DNA of 64,000 bases. Origin: Butyrivibrio sp. AE3004 (GTDB taxonomy: Bacteria; Bacillota; Clostridia; Lachnospirales; Lachnospiraceae). The translations under genes and the position numbers were made by a program. Positions 19,917-27,760 of the stretch are shown one piece after another (within the stretch, counting starts at the first letter, position 1; the number at the start of each line of letters is the position of its first letter). The stretch is from the NCBI RefSeq assembly GCF_000703165.1, contig NZ_JNLQ01000002.1, positions 1,364,001-1,428,000 of the forward strand. Direction: 5' to 3'. A model generated the notes under the pieces. The model made no database searches. It was not told the origin of the DNA and saw only the letters and a list, made by a program, of their open reading frames with translations.

Positions 19917-20088
19917 AATTTTTGAAAAATCGTTCATTTATAATGTTTATTTTGGAAATGATAGAGTAAGATATATATAGGTATTTAAATCCTGTTTCTA
20001 TATTGGCAAAAGCTTTATGAAAACTTTGGACTGACCTGAGGTATAACTGCAGGTTTATTCACTTGGGTCTTACAATGAGGGGAAAAAT

Positions 20089-21801
20089 ATGAGTATAAGA
20101 AATCTGATCAGTGTTGACGAAAACAATATTCGGGACATGAAAGTGCAGGAAAAATTCAGTTCTACTTTCAAACAGATAATAATCATGTTTGTTGTTGCAG
20201 TAGCAATCCTGGTTATTACAATTTTTTCCGCTATGCTATCGATTAGAACGATTTATACAAAATATTACACAATGAATACTTTGCAGGCTGATATTAGAAT
20301 TGACATTCAGGCGCTGTCAAAAGCTTTTCTTTGGGCATTATCATCGCCGGATGAAGGGATCAGACAGGAACAGCTTGGAAAAGCAATGGATAAATTTGCG
20401 GATTTTGATGCTACTCTGACAAAGCTTTCAAAGGTTCTTGATGATAAAACGGCTATTAATCAGGTTTCCTCGGATCTGAAGAAGGTTGAAGCAAACGGTG
20501 TGACTCTAGGAAACATGTTTAATGATGGTTCAAGCTCTGAAGAGATTTTTTATTATTTTAATGACACGCTTTATCCATCAATTGATGTTGTAGTAAAGGA
20601 TTTTAAGACAGTATCAAGCAGTTCAACAGAATCAGCTGAAAAAGCATATAGAAATGCCTTGATATTGGGCTTTGCTATGAGTGCACTAACACTGCTTATT
20701 GTTATTTTACTGTTAATGTATATTGTAGATGTTAAGAAAAAGCTCTCAAAATCAATACTTGTTCCGGTTAAAGAAATTTCTAAAGCAGCTGACGAAATGG
20801 CAAAAGGAAATCTTAATATAAATATTGATTATGTATCAAACGATGAACTTGGAATGCTTGCCAAAGACCTCAGTGATTCCACCTCCGCAACCGAAAAGAT
20901 TGTCTCTGATATAAGAGAAACCTTAAATCTTGTTGCTGATGGTGATTTTACAAAAGGAACACTTACTCCCTCTTTGTATAAAGGTGATTTTGCTCCTATA
21001 AATGAAGCTATGAATAATATTACCGATTCACTGTCCGATACATTATCCCATGTTCGTGAATCCTCAAATCATGTTTCACAGGGAGCAAGTGGTATGAGCA
21101 GAGGCGCAACCGATCTTGCTGAAGGCTCAACGGACCAGGCTGCAGCAGTTCAGGAACTTACAGCATCTGTAAATACGATTACAGCTCAGACTAAGACTAT
21201 GGCTGAAACAGCTGAGAAATCCAGACGTATGGCAGATCAGGTAAGAGATGATGCTGATGCAAGTGCAAGAAAAATGCATCTTGTTACTGACGCTATGATT
21301 AGGATTACTGAAGCATCAAACGAGATAGAGCAGGTTACCAATACAATTGAATCAATAGCAAAACAGACACAGCTGCTTGCTTTGAATGCCTCAATTGAGG
21401 CGGCAAGAGCCGGAGATACCGGTAAAGGCTTTGCGGTTGTTGCTGAAGAAATAAGCGCTCTTGCTACACAGAGTACTGAAGCAGCCAAGAATACACATCA
21501 GCTGATCCAGGATACAATGGAAGAAATCAGAAACGGAAATGACGTTGTTGGTGAGACACAGGCCGCTCTTCAAAAAATGCAGGATTCTGTATCTGAGATA
21601 ACAGAGATGATCTCCGAGACAGGTGAAATGGCACAACAGCAGGCTTCAAGTATGGAAGAAATAAACGATGGCATTGATCAGATATCAGCGGTTGTCCAAA
21701 GTAATTCCGAAACCGCCCAGGAATCAAGTAACGTTTCGCAAAAACTAACTGAACAGTCAGAAGATCTCACAAGAATAATAAATCAGTTTAAACTAAGGTA
21801 A
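20089..21801 (+). CDS. Methyl-accepting chemotaxis protein
   Basis: 570 residues. Topology by eye: a ~28-residue cytoplasmic N-terminus, membrane segment 1 (about 29-51), an extracytoplasmic four-helix-type sensor (about 52-190), membrane segment 2 (about 192-215), HAMP domain (about 217-270), a second HAMP-like stretch, and the MCP signalling coiled coil to the end. The hairpin tip QTQLLALNASIEAARAGDTG is highly conserved and should contact CheA/CheW. No C-terminal NWETF-like tether is seen. ATG 20089 follows GAGGGG. Ligand unknown. No flagellar or che genes are in the window. A small hairpin (20035-20054) lies in the leader. Confidence 0.95.
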   Translation: MSIRNLISVDENNIRDMKVQEKFSSTFKQIIIMFVVAVAILVITIFSAMLSIRTIYTKYYTMNTLQADIRIDIQALSKAFLWALSSPDEGIRQEQLGKAMDKFADFDATLTKLSKVLDDKTAINQVSSDLKKVEANGVTLGNMFNDGSSSEEIFYYFNDTLYPSIDVVVKDFKTVSSSSTESAEKAYRNALILGFAMSALTLLIVILLLMYIVDVKKKLSKSILVPVKEISKAADEMAKGNLNINIDYVSNDELGMLAKDLSDSTSATEKIVSDIRETLNLVADGDFTKGTLTPSLYKGDFAPINEAMNNITDSLSDTLSHVRESSNHVSQGASGMSRGATDLAEGSTDQAAAVQELTASVNTITAQTKTMAETAEKSRRMADQVRDDADASARKMHLVTDAMIRITEASNEIEQVTNTIESIAKQTQLLALNASIEAARAGDTGKGFAVVAEEISALATQSTEAAKNTHQLIQDTMEEIRNGNDVVGETQAALQKMQDSVSEITEMISETGEMAQQQASSMEEINDGIDQISAVVQSNSETAQESSNVSQKLTEQSEDLTRIINQFKLR

Positions 21802-21814
21802 TACTGAATGCTTC

Positions 21815-21845
21815 CGGGAAGGATAATATCTTTCCCGTTTTTTTT
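21815..21845 (+). terminator. Rho-independent terminator of the chemoreceptor gene
   Basis: CGGGAA (21815-21820) pairs with TTCCCG (21832-21837) and is followed by eight Ts. Confidence 0.8.
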
Positions 21846-21866
21846 GCACTTTATTACATTAAAGCG

Positions 21867-21898
21867 TTGACATGCAAAGTATTATTGTATACAATAAT
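21867..21898 (+). promoter_or_regulatory. Consensus promoter overlapped by an 18-bp palindrome (probable GntR operator)
   Basis: TTGACA (21867-21872) and TACAAT (21890-21895) are 17 bp apart. ATTATTGTATACAATAAT (21881-21898) is a perfect palindrome covering the -10. Its core TTGTATACAA equals the core of the Bacillus subtilis GntR operator, and an FCD-type GntR gene lies two genes down in the same apparent operon. Autoregulated repression is the natural reading. Confidence 0.75.
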
Positions 21899-21960
21899 GC
21901 AAACATAAGACATTAACTTTTTTGCTTAAGGTATCAGGAAGTTTTCACAGGAGGAATAAA

Positions 21961-23391
21961 ATGCAGGATCAGACATTTCAAAACAGACCAGTAACTATGA
22001 ATGATAAAAACAATCTGTTACAGATTGAGGAACATATGTATATTCTTAATGATGTTGAAAAACCCAATGTTTTCAGAAATATGTTTCCTTATGATGAGGT
22101 GCCTAAGATTCCGTTTAATGACAGAATTGTTCCTCACAATATGCCAAAGGATATATGGATCACAGATACAACATTTCGCGATGGACAGCAGTCACGAGCA
22201 CCTTATTCGACTGAGCAGATTGTAAAGATTTATGATATGATTCATGAACTCGGCGGACCAAATGGAATGATAAGAGCCAGTGAATTTTTTCTTTACAGTA
22301 AAAAAGACAGGGATGCAGTCTATAAGTGTATGGAAAGAGGCTATGAGTTCCCTGAAGTTACAAGCTGGATAAGAGCAAGTAAGGAAGATTTTAAGCTTGT
22401 TAAAGAGATAGGAATGAAGGAAACAGGTATCCTTGTAAGCTGTTCGGACTATCATATTTTCCTGAAGCTTAAGATGACAAGAAAACAGGCACTCGATCAT
22501 TATCTTAGTATTATCAGAGATTGTCTCGAAGAAGGCATTGCCTGCAGATGCCACCTGGAGGATATTACAAGAGCAGATATTTATGGGTTTGTTGTTCCTT
22601 TCTGCGTAGAACTTATGAAGCTTCGTAAGGAGTATGGAATTCCGATAAAGGTTCGTGCCTGCGATACTATGGGATACGGCGTTAATTTTTCAGGTGCCGT
22701 TATTCCAAGAAGTGTTCAGGGAATAATTTATGCACTTAATACTCATGCAGGTGTTCCCAGTGAGCTTTTAGAATGGCATGGTCACAACGATTTTTATAAA
22801 GCGGTTACAAATTCAACAACATCCTGGTTATATGGATGTTCAGGCGTGAATGCTTCATTGTTCGGAATCGGTGAGAGAACAGGTAATACTCCTCTTGAAG
22901 CTATGATATTTGAATATGCACAGCTTAAGGGAACTCTTAACGGTATGAATACTCAGGTTATTACTGAACTGGCAAGATATTATGAGAAGGAGCTTGGTTA
23001 TCATATTCCCCCTCAGACACCTTTTGTAGGTAAAAACTTTAATGTTACCAGAGCAGGCATTCATGCTGACGGACTTCTTAAAAACGAGGAAATATACAAT
23101 ATTTTTGATACTGATAAGTTCCTTGGAAGGCCGCCGGTAAGTGCTGTTTCCAATACATCGGGTCTTGCGGGAATAGCTCATTGGATAAATGTTCATTATC
23201 ATTTAAAGGGAGATAAAGCTATCGGTAAGGACAATCAGCTTGTTCAGATATTAAAGGAATGGGTTGACGGTGAATATGCAAGCGGCCGTGTTACAGTAAT
23301 GTATGATGAAGAGCTTACTAAGAAAATAGATGAGGTATCAGAGCTTATCGGTATAAAAGTAACTGATGGTGAAATTATAAAGCTTTCTTAA
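21961..23391 (+). CDS. HMGL-like synthase, probable Re-citrate synthase (homocitrate/isopropylmalate synthase superfamily)
   Basis: 476 residues from ATG 21961, 7 bases after AGGAGG. A long N-terminal extension precedes the TIM barrel, which opens with ITDTTFRDGQQSRAPYS (about residue 66); metal-ligand motif WHGHNDFY lies near 272 and GIGERTGNTPLEAM follows. The barrel matches the DRE-TIM metallolyase family that joins acetyl-CoA to a 2-oxo acid. A classical isopropylmalate synthase would carry the LeuA dimer domain, which I do not see. Adjacency to icd favours Re-citrate synthase (oxaloacetate to citrate), as known from Clostridium kluyveri; homocitrate synthase is the main alternative. First gene of a three-gene unit with gntR and icd. 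Confidence 0.75.
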   Translation: MQDQTFQNRPVTMNDKNNLLQIEEHMYILNDVEKPNVFRNMFPYDEVPKIPFNDRIVPHNMPKDIWITDTTFRDGQQSRAPYSTEQIVKIYDMIHELGGPNGMIRASEFFLYSKKDRDAVYKCMERGYEFPEVTSWIRASKEDFKLVKEIGMKETGILVSCSDYHIFLKLKMTRKQALDHYLSIIRDCLEEGIACRCHLEDITRADIYGFVVPFCVELMKLRKEYGIPIKVRACDTMGYGVNFSGAVIPRSVQGIIYALNTHAGVPSELLEWHGHNDFYKAVTNSTTSWLYGCSGVNASLFGIGERTGNTPLEAMIFEYAQLKGTLNGMNTQVITELARYYEKELGYHIPPQTPFVGKNFNVTRAGIHADGLLKNEEIYNIFDTDKFLGRPPVSAVSNTSGLAGIAHWINVHYHLKGDKAIGKDNQLVQILKEWVDGEYASGRVTVMYDEELTKKIDEVSELIGIKVTDGEIIKLS

Positions 23392-23454
23392 TGATTTCAT
23401 AAATATATAGAATAATGAAATTTATTATTCCAAGAGTTTAATAGATGAGGGAAT

Positions 23455-24135
23455 ATGGATAAGAAGGATTTAAAACAGGAAGTAACTGATAAATACTCCC
23501 TGCGAGGAAGGGTTTTTCACAGAATCCGTGAGGATATTCTTAATGGTAAATATTCTGATCATGAGGAATTAAAAGAAGTAGCGATCGGAAAGGAACTGGG
23601 AGTCAGCAGGACTCCTGTTAGAGAGGCGCTGCGCCAATTGGAACTTGAAGGGCTGGTTCAGATTATTCCTAATAAAGGAGCCTATGTTGTAGGAATAAGT
23701 GCCAAGGATATCCGGGATATATATATGATAAGATCAAGGCTTGAAGGCTTATGCGCAAGATGGGCTTGTGATAATATTACTCCCGAACAGATGGAAGAAC
23801 TTGAAGAGATTGTCTATCTTGCGGATTTTCATGAACAAAAAGGACATTCTGACCAGCTGGCAGAGCTTGATAACAGATTTCATACAATATTATATGAATC
23901 CTGTGACTCAAAAATGCTTGAACATCTGTTAAAGGATTATCATCAATATGTATGGCAGATAAGACAAAAAACACTTGCGGGAAAAAGAGGCAAGGATTGC
24001 AATGATGAGCATCGTGCGATCATGGAAGCGATTCGCGACAAGGATCCTGACAGAGCTGAGGAAATTGCCAATAGGCACATGCGCAGTGCATATGATAATA
24101 TGGTAAGGAATGGGCTTTTGGAAAAGTTTTCATAA
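23455..24135 (+). CDS. GntR-family transcriptional regulator, FCD (FadR) subfamily
   Basis: 226 residues. The winged helix-turn-helix spans about 17-85 (GRVFHRIREDILNGKY, then KELGVSRTPVREALRQLELE). The FCD effector domain covers about 90-215 and retains the metal-binding pattern: D and H in LDNRFHTILYE, H in NDEHRAIMEAI and H in ANRHMRSAYDN, so a small carboxylate with a metal ion is a plausible ligand. ATG 23455 follows GAGGG. It sits 63 bp after the citrate synthase-like gene and 48 bp before icd, and probably binds the palindrome at 21881-21898. Citrate or 2-oxoglutarate are reasonable but unproven effectors. Confidence 0.92.
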   Translation: MDKKDLKQEVTDKYSLRGRVFHRIREDILNGKYSDHEELKEVAIGKELGVSRTPVREALRQLELEGLVQIIPNKGAYVVGISAKDIRDIYMIRSRLEGLCARWACDNITPEQMEELEEIVYLADFHEQKGHSDQLAELDNRFHTILYESCDSKMLEHLLKDYHQYVWQIRQKTLAGKRGKDCNDEHRAIMEAIRDKDPDRAEEIANRHMRSAYDNMVRNGLLEKFS

Positions 24136-24183
24136 GATGCAAAAGGACATAAAATATAAAAATCACTAAAGAGAGGAGACACT

Positions 24184-25395
24184 ATGTCGAAAGTACAGAT
24201 GACCACCCCAATCGTTGAGATGGATGGAGATGAAATGACCAGAATTCTCTGGAAGATGATTAAGGAAGAGCTTGTTGAGCCTTATATTGAGCTTAAGAGT
24301 GAATACTATGATCTGGGGTTAAAATATCGCGACGAGACAGATGATCAGGTTACAATAGACAGTGCTAATGCCACAAAGAAATACGGAGTTGCAGTTAAGT
24401 GTGCTACGATCACACCTAATGCTGCCAGAGTTGAAGAGTATGACCTTAAGCAGATGTGGAAGAGTCCTAACGGAACAATTCGTGCTATGCTCGACGGAAC
24501 TGTCTTCAGAGCACCTATTCTTGTTAAGGGAATTGAACCTAATGTAAAGACTTGGGACAAGCCTATTACACTTGCCCGTCATGCTTACGGTGATGTTTAT
24601 AAGAATGTTGAGATTGCTGTTCCCGGTGCCGGAAAGGCAGAGCTTGTATTTACAGGTGCCGACGGTAAGGAAATCAGACAGACAATTCAGGAATTTGACG
24701 GACCGGGTATCATTCAGGGTATTCATAACAAGGACGCTTCAATAAAGAGCTTTGCAAAGGCATGCTTTGAATATGCGCTTTCAACAAAACAGGACCTCTG
24801 GTTTGCGACTAAGGATACTATCAGCAAGACATATGATGCACGATTCCGTGAGATTTTTGATACAACTTTTGAAAGTGATTACAGACATAAATTTGATGCT
24901 GCAGGAATAGAATATTTCTATACACTTATTGATGATGCTGTTGCCAGAGTAATGAAGTCAAAGGGCGGATTTATCTGGGCATGTAAGAACTATGACGGAG
25001 ATGTTATGAGTGATATGGTATCTTCAGCTTGCGGATCGCTTGCAATGATGACATCTGTACTTGTTTCTCCCGAAGGTATTTACGAGTTCGAAGCAGCTCA
25101 CGGTACTGTGCAACGTCACTATTACAAATACTTAAAGGGTGAAGAAACATCAACAAATCCTGTAGCAACTATTTTTGCTTGGACCGGAGCTATGAGAAAG
25201 CGCGGTGAACTTGACAAAATACAGGGACTTATCGATTGGGCTGATAAGATGGAAAAAGCAACACTTTCAACAATCGAAAGCGGTAAGATGACAGGTGACC
25301 TTGTTCTGATCACAAGTAATCCTAATGCAAAGAAATTAAATTCAGAGCAGTTTATTAAGGCAATCAGAGAAACATACGAGAAAATATCAAAATAA
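24184..25395 (+). CDS. icd: Isocitrate dehydrogenase (NADP+), eukaryotic-type subfamily
   Basis: 403 residues, matching the dimeric eukaryote-like NADP-IDH family. It converts isocitrate to 2-oxoglutarate and CO2 with NADPH. Signatures: [13 protein letters not shown] near the start, [17 protein letters not shown] (substrate-binding Ser-Asn segment), the Arg/Tyr/Lys active-site regions, and [19 protein letters not shown] with metal-binding Asp residues; the NADP segment [20 protein letters not shown] is also clear. ATG 24184 follows AGAGGAG. No aconitase gene is adjacent. Together with the upstream synthase it suggests glutamate synthesis through an incomplete citrate cycle. Confidence 0.97.
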   Translation: MSKVQMTTPIVEMDGDEMTRILWKMIKEELVEPYIELKSEYYDLGLKYRDETDDQVTIDSANATKKYGVAVKCATITPNAARVEEYDLKQMWKSPNGTIRAMLDGTVFRAPILVKGIEPNVKTWDKPITLARHAYGDVYKNVEIAVPGAGKAELVFTGADGKEIRQTIQEFDGPGIIQGIHNKDASIKSFAKACFEYALSTKQDLWFATKDTISKTYDARFREIFDTTFESDYRHKFDAAGIEYFYTLIDDAVARVMKSKGGFIWACKNYDGDVMSDMVSSACGSLAMMTSVLVSPEGIYEFEAAHGTVQRHYYKYLKGEETSTNPVATIFAWTGAMRKRGELDKIQGLIDWADKMEKATLSTIESGKMTGDLVLITSNPNAKKLNSEQFIKAIRETYEKISK

Positions 25396-25401
25396 AAGAG
25401 T

Positions 25402-25432
25402 TAAAGCCTTTCCGGATCGGGAAGGCTTTTCC
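25402..25432 (+). terminator. Rho-independent terminator of the citrate synthase-gntR-icd unit
   Basis: AAAGCCTT and AAGGCTTT arms with extra CC/GG pairing at the top, followed by TTTT, 7 bp past the icd stop. Confidence 0.85.
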
Positions 25433-25514
25433 TTTTATAGTGCATTCTTTCTTATTGGCGGTGCAGTATGTTATTATTATTACATTGGGTACAGTCAAAA
25501 GGGGGGTATTATGC

Positions 25515-27713
25515 ATGGTCAAAATTAAAATTGTGAATAATCCTAATGGTCCGTCTTTAGGTACAGTTAGTGCCGGAATAATTGAAAAAGACGGCCTTTT
25601 CTTTAAGGACTTAGAACGTACGGGAGAACTTTTACCTTATGAGGATTGGAGACTTACACCCGAAGAAAGAGCAGATGATCTTGCCGGAAGACTTACCGTT
25701 GAAGAAATTGCCGGTCTAATGATGTATAGCGCACATCAGGTTGTTCCTGCAAGTTCCGGTGATTGGTTCGGCGCAACCTATAGGGGCGGTAAGAGTTTCG
25801 AGGAAAGCGGAGCAGAGGATTTTGAACTTACAGATCAGCAAAGAAAGTTTTTGACAAAAGATCATGTCAGGTATGTTCTTGCCATGAAACTGAAAAATGG
25901 TGAGGTTGCTGCAAAATGGAATAATGAAATGCAGGCATTATGTGAAGAGATGCCACATGGTATTCCTGTAAACACAAGCTCAGACCCAAGGCATGCTGCG
26001 GGAAGTGCTTCGGCAGAATTTAAGACAGAAGCAAGAGATACAAGTAAATGGCCATTGGGACTTGGACTTGCTTCAACCTTCGATCCTGATCTTGTGAAAA
26101 AATTTGCAAAGATAGCGGCTAAGGAATACAGAGCACTGGGCATTACAACAGAACTCGGACCGCAGATTGACCTTGGCACCGAGCCGAGATGGATGAGAGT
26201 CTCCGATACCTACGGTCAAAGCAGCAGACTTGTTACTGATTATGCAAAAGCATATTGTGAAGGACTTCAGAATGATAATGAAAACGGTTGGGGGCCAGGT
26301 AGCGTAGCTGCAATGGTAAAGCATTGGCCGGGAGGTGGTCCTTGTGAAGCGGGACGTGATGCTCACTATGCATTCGGAAAATATGCTGTTTATCCGGGAA
26401 ACAACTTAGACGAGCATTTAAAGCCTTTTCTTGAGGGTGCTTTTAATCTTGAGGGTACAGGAAAAGCTTCTGCAGTAATGCCTTATTACACAATCAGCTA
26501 TGGAGTAGACCCTTCAGGAAAAAATGTGGGAAACAGCTATAGCAAATATATAATTGGCGATCTTCTGAGGGAAAAATACGGTTTTGATGGTGTTATATGT
26601 ACAGATTGGGGAATAACACAGGATCCCTCCGATAAGATTGATTCCTTTGGCTCAAGGTGTTACGGTATGGAAGATTTATCCGAAGCTGAAAGACATCTTT
26701 GCATAATTGAAAACGGAGTTGACCAGTTTGGCGGAAATAATGACATTAACCCCATTCTGGATGCATATCGTATAGGCTGTGAGCGATATGGTGAAGCAAA
26801 AATGAGGAAACGATTTGAAGAAAGTGCGAAAAGACTTCTTTTAAACAGTTTCAGGTGCGGGCTTTTTGAGAATCCATACCTTGATCCTGAAAGCAGCAGC
26901 AAAACTCTAAGTTATGATGAGTTCGTTGAGGCCGGTTTTGAAGCGCAGATAAAAAGCATAGTCATGGTTAAGAATAACGGAGTTCTTCCTGTAAAGGAAA
27001 GAATGAAAGTTTATATACCCGGACGACATATTGAAGCGCATAAAGGCTTTATGAGAAACATGATTGAAGCTTTGGATATCCCGGGAGCTTGTAAAAATGA
27101 TGTAGAAGCTTTCTATGATGTAACAGATGATCCTGCAAAGGCAGATATGGCTATTTGTTTTATTGAAAGTCCAATAAGCGATGGTTATACGGAAGAAACC
27201 GGATACAGACCGGTCACACTAATGTACAGACCATATACTGCTGATAAAGCACGTGATAACAGTATAGCAGGAGGAGATTTCAGGGAGGAATCTTCAAACA
27301 GATCCTACAAAGGAAAAACAAATAAAGCTGCAAATGAAAGTGATCTTGATCTTGTTATAAAGGCAAGAGAGCTTATGGGAGATAAGCCCGTTATAGTTTC
27401 AATTCGTATGAATAATCCCTGCATTGTTGCTGAATTTGAACAATATGCTGATGCTGTTTTGGTTAATTTCGGAGTTGAGAGCGGGGCTGTATTATCTATA
27501 ATAAGCGGTAAGGCTGAGCCGTCAGCTATGCTTCCTGTTTGTCTTCCGAAAAATATGGAAACAGTAGAAGAACACTTTGAGGATGTTCCTTTTGATTATG
27601 ATCCCTATCTTGATTCTGCAGGTAATTCATACGATTTTGGCTTTGGTCTTAACTGGAGCGGCCAGATAAAGGATGACAGATGGGAAAAATATGTAAGAAA
27701 CAGAGTTGATTAA
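25515..27713 (+). CDS. Glycoside hydrolase family 3 protein (cytosolic)
   Basis: 732 residues from ATG 25515, which is preceded by GGGGGG at 25501-25506; an upstream in-frame GTG (25440) has no such site. Residues about 60-450 form the GH3 TIM barrel with KHWPGGGPCEAGRD and the predicted nucleophile Asp364 in GVICTDWGI. The C-terminal alpha/beta sandwich runs to about 715. No signal peptide and no FnIII domain are seen, so it acts on imported oligosaccharides. GH3 enzymes are mostly beta-glucosidases or beta-xylosidases; specificity cannot be read here. The next gene, 47 bp on, is a second GH3. Confidence 0.92.
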   Translation: MVKIKIVNNPNGPSLGTVSAGIIEKDGLFFKDLERTGELLPYEDWRLTPEERADDLAGRLTVEEIAGLMMYSAHQVVPASSGDWFGATYRGGKSFEESGAEDFELTDQQRKFLTKDHVRYVLAMKLKNGEVAAKWNNEMQALCEEMPHGIPVNTSSDPRHAAGSASAEFKTEARDTSKWPLGLGLASTFDPDLVKKFAKIAAKEYRALGITTELGPQIDLGTEPRWMRVSDTYGQSSRLVTDYAKAYCEGLQNDNENGWGPGSVAAMVKHWPGGGPCEAGRDAHYAFGKYAVYPGNNLDEHLKPFLEGAFNLEGTGKASAVMPYYTISYGVDPSGKNVGNSYSKYIIGDLLREKYGFDGVICTDWGITQDPSDKIDSFGSRCYGMEDLSEAERHLCIIENGVDQFGGNNDINPILDAYRIGCERYGEAKMRKRFEESAKRLLLNSFRCGLFENPYLDPESSSKTLSYDEFVEAGFEAQIKSIVMVKNNGVLPVKERMKVYIPGRHIEAHKGFMRNMIEALDIPGACKNDVEAFYDVTDDPAKADMAICFIESPISDGYTEETGYRPVTLMYRPYTADKARDNSIAGGDFREESSNRSYKGKTNKAANESDLDLVIKARELMGDKPVIVSIRMNNPCIVAEFEQYADAVLVNFGVESGAVLSIISGKAEPSAMLPVCLPKNMETVEEHFEDVPFDYDPYLDSAGNSYDFGFGLNWSGQIKDDRWEKYVRNRVD

Positions 27714-27760
27714 AACTTATTAACTTAAACAATTTTCATAGATGATACGGAGGGTACAGA

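Noticed and set aside
19920..20088. Riboswitch (for example a c-di-GMP aptamer) or sigma-28 promoter before the chemoreceptor
   Set aside because: Only one 5-bp hairpin is seen and none of the conserved aptamer cores; the best TAAA/GGCAAAAG match is too poor for sigma-28.
25440..25514. Longer N-terminus of the first GH3 enzyme, which would look like a short hydrophobic segment
   Set aside because: The extension starts at a GTG without a ribosome binding site and begins right at the icd terminator; GGGGGG correctly spaced before ATG 25515 is a better start.
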